64,000 bases of DNA from Hippopus hippopus (GCA_946811185.2 OX328113.1:4960001-5024000); one strand, 5' to 3'. Shown: positions 21,701 through 31,721, counted from the stretch's first letter. Notes: generated by a model from the sequence alone, not told the origin. Numbers and translations: made by a program.

Positions 21701-23081
21701 ACAGGATGAGGGCCAGAAAAATAAGTTGGATAGGCCATCTCTGAAATTTACCAAAGATAAAAAAGTAGATAATGACAAACTTGAACATGATAATAAGAAG
21801 TCGAGACCTTCGGAAGCAAACAAGTCAACAACGAAAACGTTCGAAGTGCCAAAACTGAAATCCACAAAGGACCAAAAAGTAGAAGAACACAAAACTGAAG
21901 AAGAAGCCGGAAAATCAAAAGTGCTTGCAGACAAGACTGGAAAGTCAAACACGGATACGTATAAAGATTCGGTAGAACCCTTTCATAAAAAAGATAAAGG
22001 AGCAGATGAAAGGGGAAAATCAGGGTCACTTCTTGTAGAAGAAACGAAAACAAGCAATCCCTCGTCAACTTCAACTATCGGCACCGGAAATTTCGAAGTT
22101 CTTTCGGTCGATAATGAAGCCAAATTAACAGACGAGGACTACCCATGCGCAGACAGCGCCAGCGACAGTAACTACTTGCATGTTGATACTCAAGTATTCA
22201 CAAGCAGTCGAAATAAAACCGCGGGAGTCATAGGGGTAAATGAAAGCATACTTACATCACCAGGAGTTTCGGATTTGATTATCACAAAAAAGGAAAACAA
22301 AACCGACGTTAATTTGACATTAGCAGACGAATCTTCAGATAAACAGAAAAAGGAAGAAACATCCTCTTCATCTTTGAAGAAATCGAGTTCACCTAATTTC
22401 AAAGAACAGAATGACAATGATAGTAAGAGTATTATTGAAGAAACTGATGAGGTAGCTTCCCTTAGGAAAGAACTCATGCTAATGAAGAAACGGTGTAATT
22501 CCCTTGAGAAGGAAAATATATCTTTAAAAGAAGGACTCTGTAAAAGGGAAGATGATCAAAAAGAGTTAAAACAACAGAAAAATGAGGTCGAAACAGTAAT
22601 AGAAGGCCTGAAAGGTCAGCTTGAGTCGATTAAACGTACGTGTGAACAGCTAGAATCAGACAATAAAAATCTTAAAAATTCTCTAAAAGCTCAACTTGAA
22701 CAAAATAAAGAAAATGAGGAAATAATTAGTAAATCAAAATCGGACTGTGAACAAAAATCTGACGAGAAAAGTGTGGAAGATATAATTGAAGAGAATGAAG
22801 AGTTGAAGCATGAAATTGCTGATCTCAAACTTGAAATGGATGAAATGTATGACAGTTTCCGTGACCAAGAAGCAGAGGAGTTCAGAGAACTTCAGAAAGA
22901 GTTAGAAATAACGGCTAAGAACTGTCGAATCCTGCAGTTTAAGCTGAGAAAACTGGAGAGACATAATGATCAAGTAGAGCAAGATAGAAATCAGTATGAA
23001 GACCGGCTAAGACGTTTGCAGGACCAGTTTCAGGACAGAGATGCTGTTTCTCATATACATTCTCTAGAAGATGAACTTCGA
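18774..23081 (+). CDS. MTCL1-like: MTCL1/SOGA-family protein, coding exon 1 (residues 1-1436)
   Basis: Known members of this family are coiled-coil proteins that crosslink microtubules; that role is taken from the family, not from this sequence. The exon encodes 1,436 residues and ends in phase 0 at a good donor (GTAAGT at 23082). ATG 18774 is the first in-frame Met after a stop at 18708-18710. Residues 11-34 form a C-x12-C-x2-C-x6-H motif. Residues ~173-230 hold three SKFG-type repeats, ~357-485 six GFKL-type repeats, and ~519-1030 eleven K-x-F-E-x-P-x-L-K-S repeats, all in a Lys/Ser/Glu-rich region that looks disordered. A coiled coil starts near residue 1224 and contains the family signature NCRILQFKLRKLER. 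That signature and the AKDVSVRLHDEL continuation in the next exon identify the family; the disordered part is lineage-specific. Unspliced read-through would add VSIQCMF and a stop. No mobile element lies inside. Confidence 0.87.
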
Positions 23082-23117
23082 GTAAGTATACAGTGTATGT
23101 TTTGATTTGGTTCATGA

Positions 23118-23290
23118 ATCCCTTTGCCGCATAATCCCAAGCCAACGACCCTGACAAAGAATGCTTTTGAAAACAGTAAGGGATGAGGAGAAAATGTTTA
23201 ATGTTCTTTTTACCCTTTCATGAACAAAATCCACTATTTTTGGGCCTTATTTAATAATGCTCTCATTTAGGACAATTCTGAAATTTTGTC
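23118..23290 (+). repeat. Family C element, degenerate, intron 1
   Basis: TTTTGAAAACAGTAAGGGAT and TAATGCTCTCATTTAGGACA; begins 37 bp after the donor. Confidence 0.65.
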
Positions 23291-23339
23291 ACAATTCTCG
23301 GATTTCCCCTTAATATTGAAAATAATTACCGACAACAAG

Positions 23340-23552
23340 TTAACCCCTATCCTGCTAAATCACGAAAAGAACATTTTCAATTCGATAGTAAAAACCCAAA
23401 TATTGTTATTTCAAAGTTATGTTTTGGGGAATAATATCTTCTTATCGGACAGTGTGGATCCAAGATTAGACTGCACGTTTTGTGCAGTCTGATCTTGATC
23501 TACACTGTCCACAAATGGTCACTGAGTCGCGCTTAGCAGCATAAGGGATAAA
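23340..23552 (+). repeat. Family B element, full length, intron 1
   Basis: TATCCTGCTAAATCACGAAA to GAGTCGCGCTTAGCAGC; good hairpin. Confidence 0.9.
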
Positions 23553-23919
23553 AGTGGCGTTAGTGACGGGACTCATCTTTGAAGAGATGAAAACATTGTG
23601 GATAAGGTACCACCTTGTTTCAAACGCCCATTTTCTTAGGGTCTTTAATATCGATATCGTTGGGCAAAGGTTGTCTAAAGCTCGTTACAAAAGAGAAATC
23701 TTTGTTATTAACCCAAAAAATCAGTATCTTGTGCATAATATTATGCTGCTTGGCTTCATAATACTTTCAATACTTTGGATTTTCTCGGATGCAATTCGTT
23801 GTTGCTGGTGAAAGCCAGGACAGACATGAATAAGTTATCGTGGTATTTCAGAATTGATATTAAAAGCGGTGTAGATTATAATCAACCAGTCAATTAATAG
23901 ATCAGCAAATGAATCAATT

Positions 23920-24038
23920 AGTCAGTCAGTCAGTCAGTCAGCCAGCCAGCTAGCCAGCCAAGCAACGAAGCAACCAACCAACCGAACTACCGACCGATCG
24001 ATCGATCGATCGATCAATCAATCAATCAATCAATCAAT
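23920..24038. repeat. Evolving tetranucleotide repeat (CAGT, CCAG, CAAC, GATC, AATC)
   Basis: Same word series as 636-800. Confidence 0.88.
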
Positions 24039-24139
24039 ATGGGGATTGTTATTTCCAGGCTGATATTTGTTTAATTGACGCTCTTAAGGTTACATTTCGA
24101 CTTAATAGGGGCAACTAAGTTACTATGATCTTTAATGCC

Positions 24140-24418
24140 GTTTTCAACATTATTTAAGTTATATCGCGATGGCCATAGCGCCTATCCATGCTATGCCGGG
24201 GTTTCTTTACCTGTCCACCATACAGTAGTCTTTCCAAATCAATAGCTGCTTTTCCACATGAACATTGAAGAATTAATGACCATGGGTGGGAGAAGAATGA
24301 ATCTTGCCTCAATGACTATCATCAGTCCTCAGAAAAACATGGTCGAGCTGCGGATTCGAACCAGTGACCCCTGCATTTAAGCCCTCTGCATTACCATTTA
24401 GCTACTGAACTCGGCTAG
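24140..24418 (-). mobile_element. SINE family D, full length, reverse, intron 1
   Basis: From AATGCCGTTTTCAACATTAT to the tRNA-like head (GGATTCGAACCAGTGACCCC on the + strand is the complemented T-arm). Confidence 0.85.
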
Positions 24419-24836
24419 AGACAAAATGGAAATTTTACCTAACGAGTAAAGTTAAGGTGTGTGATTGGTAAAAATGTGGACATGCTATTTTGCGGGACTC
24501 TGGAGGCCTTTTTGCGGGCTCATATGATCCCAATAAACAAACGTTGCTTCTGCTACCCAGAGCGCTTATTCACATCATAGCATTATGTTTTGGTGGCAAA
24601 TGTTACTTTTTTTGTATAAAAATCCAATCGTGCAAAAAAAAGAACAATTGAAAAATACACTTTAAACAATATTCAAAACAGTTGGTAAGAAAGAGGCAAT
24701 TGCTGGCGAGGTTACTTTTCGATATTTCTTGTGACTCTTTTGAACCACAAAAGAGTTGCTATTTTCTTATTCCAGCACCTCTTTCACTGTACATCTTTTA
24801 CCTTTTTTTATTGAAAGATATTTTTTATTTTCATAG

Positions 24837-24998
24837 ATGGCAAAAGACGTGTCCGTCCGTCTGCATGATGAATTAGATCTGTTAGAAGAAAAACGCGGGA
24901 AAATGGAAGAAGAAAATCGTCATCTAACGGAACTCCTGGAGCAAGCCGACAGAAAACAATTTCGACTGGAGCTTGAAGTCGACAAACTTAGGGATAAG
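24837..24998 (+). CDS. MTCL1-like: MTCL1/SOGA-family protein, coding exon 2 (residues 1437-1490)
   Basis: This 54-codon, phase-0 exon lies between acceptor TTTTCATAG and donor GTAGGT. It reads MAKDVSVRLHDELDLLEEKR and continues as coiled coil (EEENRHLTELLEQ, then a heptad-rich run to DKLRDK). AKDVSVRLH-EL-x-x-x-EEKR is strongly conserved in vertebrate MTCL/SOGA proteins directly after the NCRILQ block, which is the order seen here, so the join to exon 1 (EDELR|MAKDV) is well supported. The Met is internal. Intron 1 (1,755 bp) carries family C, B and D repeats and a tetranucleotide repeat. Confidence 0.88.
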
Positions 24999-25020
24999 GT
25001 AGGTGGAAAACTGTGCGTGG

Positions 25021-25072
25021 GGGTGGGGTCTTGGAGGGGGGGGGGGGCTGAGGGTTTCGGGGTTGGGGTCGG
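25021..25072 (+). repeat. G-rich run just inside intron 2
   Basis: GGGGTGGGGTC..GGAGGGGGGGGGGGC starts 22 bp after the donor of exon 2; G-quadruplex potential. Confidence 0.7.
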
Positions 25073-25076
25073 TTGA

Positions 25077-25150
25077 CGATTAGGCTGCTTGGCGGGACTC
25101 ATCGCACCTTTACGGACAGTGTAGATCTTGGATCCACACTGTCCGATACT
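25077..25150 (-). repeat. Family B element with central core deleted
   Basis: ACGGACAGTGTAGATCTTGG joins directly to ATCCACACTGTCCG, so the 31-nt core is gone. Confidence 0.75.
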
Positions 25151-25159
25151 GTAAGATAT

Positions 25160-25236
25160 ATATGCCAGACTGCACAGGCTGACCTTTTTCAATACTTTTA
25201 GCAGATATATTGAATCCCTTTTCACAGAGTATGGCT
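25160..25236 (+). mobile_element. Family A right-end fragment
   Basis: CAGGCTGACC..TTAGCAGATATATTGAA..GAGTATGGCTA. Confidence 0.65.
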
Positions 25237-25654
25237 AAAATATAAATAACAAATTCCGGGAAAAAAAAAATCAAACTTGCACATACACTACTACCAACAC
25301 AACTCAAACACGCTAGGATCGACAAATACGGGAATTCAGTTCGGTATTTGGTTTGGAAAGTGATAACAAGATAGTTAACTGATGTAAATGAACGAATGGT
25401 TTTAAGCCGCTTTCGTCATTTCCGTTCTATGGCTGAAATAATGCAAGGAAAAGGCTATAAATACCAAATAAAAGATTGTAGGCTTATTTTGTTATATCTC
25501 AGAAAGGGGTGTGCCCCCGCTAGGGATTTTTTTACATCTGCCGATATGTTTATGTTATTGCGAAGTTTAATTATTATAGTTATGTATGCCAGATGTTAAG
25601 TTCTTTGCTTTACTGATTATCTTGTTTGGCGGGTTGGGGGGCTTGGGAGGGGAA

Positions 25655-25720
25655 CAACAAAGATCTAAGATCATACTGCACAGAACGTGCAGTCTGATCT
25701 TGGACCTATGTTGTCCGATA
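25655..25720 (-). repeat. Family B hairpin fragment
   Basis: AGATCTAAGATCATACTGCA / GCAGTCTGATCTTGG. Confidence 0.75.
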
Positions 25721-25924
25721 ATCTGAGGATGATCTGGCAAAAGATTCACTTAAGTTGCAATATTTTGCCATTTTCAGTCCACTACAAAACGAAATTTCAG
25801 TCATTTCAAACATTTATTTTTTCGCTACCAAAGGAATGAATGCAGCTTTATTTCGAGAGCATAAAGTTTTTGTAAATAATAGTTACAAATTAAGACCTTT
25901 TTTTTAAATCATAGATCAGGTAGC

Positions 25925-25991
25925 AGATGATGACGTTCCGCAGTCTGATCGCTGAACGTGCAGTCTGATCTTGATCTGCACCATTTGCACA
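25925..25991. repeat. Family B hairpin fragment
   Basis: CGCAGTCTGATCG and GTGCAGTCTGATCTTGATCT in tandem rather than inverted. Confidence 0.6.
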
Positions 25992-26024
25992 AGCCCCTTT
26001 AATTGCCATGTAAAGTTATAAGGT

Positions 26025-26212
26025 GACCCTTTTTAAAACAAGATGCTGAGGAAGAAAGCTTTTAAAAATATAAAGGGAAAAGGAGAAAATGCTGGTAACC
26101 AGCATGTTCTCCTTTACCCACAATGTTTTCCATCATTCTAATTATATTTTTATCTGTCGTCTGCAAATGGTTTCAATTGGAGAAGTCTAAATTGTCTGAT
26201 AAAGAGTTAAGG
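26025..26212 (+). repeat. Family C element
   Basis: Hairpin with the GCTGGTAACCAGC centre; right half TGTCGTCTGCAAATGG. Confidence 0.85.
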
Positions 26213-26387
26213 GTTGAAAGCTTCCTTCATGAGAGCAGTAGCTTTACTTCATGTATTCTCAGTAAGCACATAGAACAGAATAGAACAGTTTTTCCCCATC
26301 AATATCAATAGCTCTGGCCAAGTTGAAAAAAAAATTGACAAAACAGAATCTTATTAAGTTTGAACGAAAAAAGATTCTCTGTTTGTT

Positions 26388-26690
26388 TCTTTGTTTGTTT
26401 CTCTCTCTCTCTTTCTCTGTCTCTGGTATTCATCTTTCTTCTTTCTTTCTCTCTTTTTTTCTTTATTTCTCTCTTTTTTTCCTCTTGCTCACCTTCCATC
26501 CTTCCTTCCTATCTTCCCTCCCTTCCTTCCTTATTGCCTTCCTTCCTTCCTCCCTCCCTCCTTCCTTTCTTCTTTCCTTCCTTCCTTCCGTTCTGCTTTC
26601 CTTTCCGTCTTCATTCTTTCTTTTCCTTTCCTTTCCTCCCTTTCCTTCTTCCTTCCTTCCTTCCTTCCTTCCTTCCTTCCTTCCCCATGT
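26388..26690. repeat. 300-bp polypyrimidine tract (CTTT/TTCC/CTC)
   Basis: Almost pure C/T on the + strand, ending in (TTCC)n. ORFs in all three frames are artefacts. Confidence 0.92.
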
Positions 26691-26734
26691 ACATAGATTT
26701 ATGCTTCTTCCACTGCTTCTAAGATTCTAAATTT

Positions 26735-27279
26735 CCAATCCTTGAACATCCGGAATAGTGTCGTAAAACACTTAATATGTCTCGTGAATTAGTTTAAAGT
26801 AACATTATGACTGTTTTGTTCACGCAACTTTCAATAAGCCAACTTATCCAAAGGGATACATTAAACTTTTTGTCATGATATAAATCTTGTTTTACTAAAC
26901 GAGCAATTTTTCCTTTCGCCTTTATGATTTTTTTTTCATAAAGTGGTCGGCTAAAAAAAAACTAGTAAGGTGTGAAGAGTGAATGCTTCTGTAAAGGGTT
27001 TTCCACTCAATACACATGGAATGTTTTTCGTTAATTAGACACCAAAGTTCCTTATTGCTTTTATCTAATGAACCACGTGACCTGTGTATTTCCTGCAAAT
27101 ATACTAGTATCAGAGGCTTCATGTTTTTTATACCCCCTAACCCCCCCTCCCCGCTCCCTCCCGGACGTAAAACGAATGTTTTCCTATGAATAGAGATATC
27201 AGCCATTCTTCTGTCCTTCCGTCTTTCTGGATATAAACGTGTTCGTGTACTCATACATGCAAACAAGGATGTTATAGAT
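26735..27279. other. No feature recognised
   Basis: Intron 2 sequence without a supported ORF or family match. Confidence 0.4.
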
Positions 27280-27541
27280 GGCCTGCAACACACGAAAAGG
27301 GGCGTTAGAACATTTGCGTAAAGTGTCGTCCCGAATCATTCTCTGCAGTCCGCACAGGCTAATCTGAAACGACACTTTTCGTTCTTATGTTATTTTCTGT
27401 TTTGTGCAAGTCTACTGCAGGACAAAATCTAATATAGTCGTAAAGTGCCGTCTCGGATTAGCCTGCGCGGACTGCGCAGGCTGATCCGAGACGACACTTT
27501 ACGCAAATGTCCCAATACCCTATTTTCGCGTGTTGAAGGCC
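27280..27541. mobile_element. Family G MITE, full length
   Basis: TIRs of over 50 bp begin GGCCTGCAACACACGAAAAG and end CGTGTTGAAGGCC. Two internal hairpins lie side by side, and both carry the GCCTGCGC-type core flanked by GTCGTYTCGGAT. Confidence 0.88.
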
Positions 27542-27547
27542 ATATAT

Positions 27548-28147
27548 GAGCCTTGCTTTAGCAAAGTGTTGTTTAATGCATCTCCGTGATGCATTATAGA
27601 TCTACCAAGCAAGGCATAACGTAACTGTGGATCCGCCGAGCCCCGGTAGCTCAGTCGGTAGCGTGCAGGACTTGAGAACACGGGGTCCAGGGTTCGATCC
27701 CTGGCTACGACCCCTGGCTCGGCCAATTTCTTTCCGAGGATTGATGATAGTCACTGCGACAAGATTCATTCCTCTCCCACCGCTGATCATTGTTTCGACG
27801 ATGATTACGTGGGAAAGCAGCCAGTGGCTTGGAAAGAAAATTGTGCGGAGTACTGGTAAAAGAGACTCCAGGAAAGCATGGATAGGTGCACTGGCCGCTG
27901 CGATATAACTGAAATAATGTTGAAAACGGCATTAAACACCGTACAATCAATCAATCAACTGAATCCACAAAATCCATTTTGTCTTACAATCAACTGACTC
28001 ATGAGGTAGAATTGTTCTTTAACATGCAGAGAATTGACCAATATTAAAAATTTTCGACCCTAGTCAGCCTGTGCGGACTGCGCAGGCTGATCTGGGTAGA
28101 CACTTTATGCAGACGCATTAAGACCCCTTTTCACAGACCATGGCTCG
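27548..28147 (+). mobile_element. Family A MITE split by a SINE
   Basis: Left part 27548-27634 and right part 27961-28147 join at GGATCC|ACAAAATCC, as in uninterrupted copies. The inserted SINE is listed separately. Confidence 0.88.
27635..27960 (+). mobile_element. SINE family D, best full-length copy
   Basis: The tRNA-like head has box A TAGCTCAGTCGGTAGCG and box B GGGTTCGATCCCTGG. The body and 3' end GTTGAAAACGGCATTAAACA are followed by (CAAT)n. Flanks GGATCC and GAATCC look like a short target duplication. Confidence 0.92.
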
Positions 28148-28199
28148 TACGTGTGTAACTTTTCCTTCACATTTTTTGTAGGCTGAAAAGGTTCTACCA

Positions 28200-28720
28200 C
28201 AAATTCGAACCTTTGGCGATTAGTACCAGGACAATAATATTCATACCAGAAAACTGGTACCTTTGACAACTTAATTTAATAGAACTTACGACAAATCGTA
28301 CTTAGGACAAAACGAGGACAACTTGTGCCCAAACAATGCATCCGTGACAACTCGTGTCTGAGACAATGTTACCTATGATGATTTACTCGTTTAAAGAATC
28401 CTCAAGTAATAATGATGGTGGCAAGTTTTAATACATTTGGACATGAGTTGCCACGGTTAGAAATCGTCCAAGGTACCGCTTGTTGATGTACGAATTGCCT
28501 CGTGTTCAAATTGTTTTGATACAAATCGTTCCGGGTATGCACTGAGTACTGATTGCTTAGTTCCAATTGTCTTTGTACGAATTGATAACCAGTTGTCCTG
28601 GTAGGAATGGTGGTTGGTACGAGTTGTCCTTGGTACCAACTGTCTGGTACCAAGAAACTGATGGGACTGTCTCGTAAGCCACTTGATGGTACCCATTGAC
28701 CCGATTCGAATCGTCTATGT
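28200..28720. repeat. Degenerate foldback minisatellite (~16-bp unit)
   Basis: The right half repeats units like TACGAATTGTCCTTGG; the left half (28200-28380) has the complementary CGTACTTAGGACAA orientation. Confidence 0.6.
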
Positions 28721-28727
28721 ACGAATA

Positions 28728-28782
28728 TTCATTCGGCAAACCTCGGATGATTCGTTGATCATATTCCTCGGCTACACTACGA
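28728..28782. repeat. Third copy of the ~45-bp CATTCGGCAAACC motif
   Basis: Matches 4156-4246, including GATTCGTTGATCA and CCTCGGCT. Confidence 0.7.
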
Positions 28783-28789
28783 TTGGTCA

Positions 28790-29547
28790 TAAGCACTTTC
28801 ACGGTAAACTAATTTTTTTTCGATCCTTGATACGGACGAGTGTAGATGTAGTTACGGAATTGGCTGAGTTATTACGAGTGTACGAATTCTGTTTTGGTAC
28901 CGTTACACCGTATATACTGGTATGAAAACCGGAGATGAGCAAAATGCAGTTTTTGATTTTCGGTTATTAAGCGTTGAGGAATAAGAACCTCCTTATAGGC
29001 AGTTCTCTCTGAGCGTAATAATGTCTGTAAGATTCATTATCGAAGTACTTGCCATTGGTATTTTACCGCATTTTGTGAGATCTGTAACTCCTTCAGTCTC
29101 TCTGTCCTACAGTTACACAGACCAGCAATGCTGAAACTCGGGAAGGAGATGAATGAATGTACTGTCTTCATAATTCGACAGAAATGGTGTTAATAGGGAC
29201 TTATGTCCAATTCATACAAAGCATCCCTCCAACATGAGTTTTGCTCTGAAATAAACAATGTTTACACGAATATACTTTACCATCTAGAAATAAGCATCAT
29301 GTTTGGTTAGACTGCATCGGTTTCATAACTGTTAGACCGAGATCGAGACAACTGCGAACGCTAATTAGACAAAAGAAATAACTTAAAAAAATCCACAGCG
29401 TATAAAGCTACGCCAAAAAAGGTCGATTTCGGCGGTAATGTTATTGGGCCTGTATCTGAACTTGGATTAAAATCGGTGTAAAATGAGTGTTTGAAACCTT
29501 CAATTAGTCTCCCTGAGGCTGCCAAGAGCCATTAAAGACGTTACATT
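28790..29547. other. No feature recognised
   Basis: Intron 2 sequence; nothing supported. Confidence 0.4.
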
Positions 29548-29615
29548 TCTGACATTGTATATCAAGATCAGACTGCATAGTGCAGTCTTATGTTAGTTCC
29601 GCATCGTCTGAAACG
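29548..29615. repeat. Family B hairpin with shortened loop
   Basis: AAGATCAGACTGCATAGTGCAGTC: the loop is reduced. Confidence 0.65.
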
Positions 29616-29785
29616 GTGAGATATTTTTAGGTGAAGAAAATGAAATCTAGAATTGCAATATTTGAGGGTTATTTTTATTTACTATCCCTTTGGGTTTTCA
29701 TTTTAAAAGAATAGTAATATCGCTGGTCTATTGTCATCTAGAGTGACCTAGATCTAATTGTAAACAAAAGAAAAACAGTCCACAG

Positions 29786-30524
29786 AAAAATCAATCTGTC
29801 TGCTAGAAATCGTAGTTCTGTTAAATCATAACTTGACAATGTTGACACGAACTACAAAATCTCTACCACTCAAATCTGAACGATGTCCACTTACAAAGTC
29901 ATCCGATTGGACCATTATTCTTCATTTTGTATGTACCAACCAAGTTTTATCTTTACCAAGGCCGCTTATTGCACACTCGCTAGTCTGTCAGTACTTTTAG
30001 TACTTTGATTTATTTACCTAAGCATATTCAAAAATCATTCTGTCTGCTAGAAATCGTAATTCTGTTAAATTATATCATAATAATTTTGACATGTCAAACA
30101 AAATCTTTAGCACTCCAATTTCATTGATTTCCACTTTCGAAGTCATCCGATTGAACCGTTTTTCTTAAATCTTGTATAGACCTATCCAGTTTTATGTTTA
30201 CCATGGCTACTTGTCGGCAAATTTCTTTCCGAGAATTGATGAAAGTCATCGCGACAAGATTCATTCCTCTCTCACCGGTGAGTATTGCTTCGGCGATGGT
30301 TAGGTGGGAAAGCAGCCAGTGACTTAGAAAGAATATTGTGCGGATTACAGGTAAAAGAAACTCCAGGAAAGCATGGATAGGTGCACTGGCCGCCGTGATA
30401 TGACTGAATAATGCTTCAAACACCACACAATCAATCAAGCAATCTTTACCAAGGCCGCTTATCCCACAGTCGTTAGTCTGACAGTACTTCCAGTACTTTG
30501 ATATATTTACCTAAGCATATTCAA
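29786..30524. repeat. ~245-bp tandem duplication interrupted by a SINE
   Basis: Copy 1 (29786-30029) and copy 2 (30030-30524) share CTGTCTGCTAGAAATCGTA, AAGTCATCCGATTG and CTTTACCAAGGCCGCTTAT. Copy 2 carries the SINE at 30212-30434. Confidence 0.85.
30212..30434 (+). mobile_element. SINE family D, 5'-truncated
   Basis: Starts at TCGGCAAATTTCTTTCCGAG with no tRNA head and ends in CAATCAATCAAGC. Flanks GTTTACCATGGCT and CTTTACCAAGGCC form an imperfect target duplication. Confidence 0.88.
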
Positions 30525-30741
30525 GGCTTCAGCTTTGTAGCTCAACGTCCTAGGGTTGCCTACCTGCAGATATAACACGTGCTTTTCTTATCTTATCGGA
30601 GAAACAATCTGGTAGAACCGTTATATGTATCGCTTTCGTGTAGGCATGTTTATACACAGTGCTGACTGTAAAGTTTTTTTCCCCATATGTATGCTGCCTT
30701 ACTCCTTGCTGAGTGCAATGTTGTCGAAAACAGAAGCTATT

Positions 30742-30810
30742 GCGGACGGCATAGATTAAAGATCAGACTGCACTGAACGTGCAGTCTGATCTTAAATTTA
30801 TGCCGTCCGT
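30742..30810 (-). repeat. Family B hairpin, compensatory changes
   Basis: CGGACGGCATAGATTAAAGA pairs with TCTTAAATTTATGCCGTCCG: both arms changed together relative to CAGTGTAGATC. Confidence 0.8.
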
Positions 30811-30954
30811 TCATTTAGTAAAGCCTATAAGATAGCAGAAAAAAAAGTTTCTTAGTCTCAGTAGATTGTGTTTTTTCTCGGCTCTAGAAAGAGGTTGAGT
30901 GTTATATATCTGGCGCTGACAGAGTGAAGATGTTGGTGTATTGTTCACGACTAT

Positions 30955-31180
30955 TCTTATTACACGGGCGCCACCTCTCTCATTCTTTGTCACTTTGTAC
31001 AGCTTATTCCTTCTCCTTTTCCGCCTGTACGTTCAGTCTTTTCAACTCTTGGCCGCCTATACTCTGTCTGTCTGTCTGTCTGTTCTTTCTGTCTCTGTCT
31101 CTCACTGTTTTTTTTTCACTGTCTGTTTCAATATTAGTCTCTGTCTTTGTTTCGTGTTCCACTCCCTATTACGTTTCTCG

Positions 31181-31218
<38 letters not shown>

Positions 31219-31520
31219 TTCTGTTCGAAATTATTTGTCTGTCTATCTGTCTTCGCCTTATTATGCCTTTGTGTGTCTTTCTGGTTCTTCCTGTCAGTCT
31301 CAGTCTGTCACTTTCTGTCTGTCGGTCGTTCGGTCGGTCGGTCGGTCGGTCTCTGTCTGTCTGTCTGTCTTTGTCTAACTTGTTTTGTCTCTCAATCTCT
31401 GATTCTGTGTGTAGGTCCCACTTTTCCCGGTCTCTCATTCTCCTTCTCCCTCTCTCCCTCCCATTCCCTGTCACTGTCTCATTCTCTGTTTCTCTGTCTG
31501 TCTGTCTGTCTCTCTTTTAA
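30955..31520. repeat. ~560-bp polypyrimidine / TCTG-TCGG repeat tract
   Basis: (CT)n, (TCTG)n and (TCGG)n runs dominate. All long ORFs over it are artefacts. Confidence 0.9.
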
Positions 31521-31721
31521 ACACTCAACCACTGATAAATAAGCCAGTGTTCATAATAACACGTGTAAATCTAAATTACGTAACAATTATCAGGAACCTC
31601 TGAGAAAATTCTAGTTCACATGGAAACCCGTCAAGAACATAAAAACTCATGCCAAAAGAATTTCTGTATATACTAAACAAGAGAAAAGCTTAAGGTCGAT
31701 GAAGACAACTTCAAATTGCTA

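Larger units (their letters stand above)
23082..24836 (+). other. Intron 1 of the MTCL1-like gene
   Basis: GTAAGT...CATAG, 1,755 bp. It contains repeats C (23118-23290), B (23340-23552), a tetranucleotide block (23920-24038) and a reverse SINE (24140-24418). Confidence 0.85.

Noticed and set aside
21446..21952. 168-residue minus-strand ORF, and other Ser/Phe-rich antisense ORFs over 19-22.5 kb
   Set aside because: Complement of the Lys/Ser/Glu-rich sense exon; few stops arise from codon bias, with no start context or splice logic.
26323..26730. Three overlapping Ser/Phe/Leu ORFs of 101-135 residues
   Set aside because: Generated by the polypyrimidine tract; all three frames are open for the same reason.
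27641..27712. Functional tRNA gene
   Set aside because: Boxes A and B are good, but the acceptor stem does not pair and a SINE body follows; same for 15711-15784, 40107-40175 and 41640-41712.
30924..31542. ORFs of up to 198 residues on + and a 101-residue ORF on -
   Set aside because: TCTG/CT simple repeat; repetitive translation, no domain.
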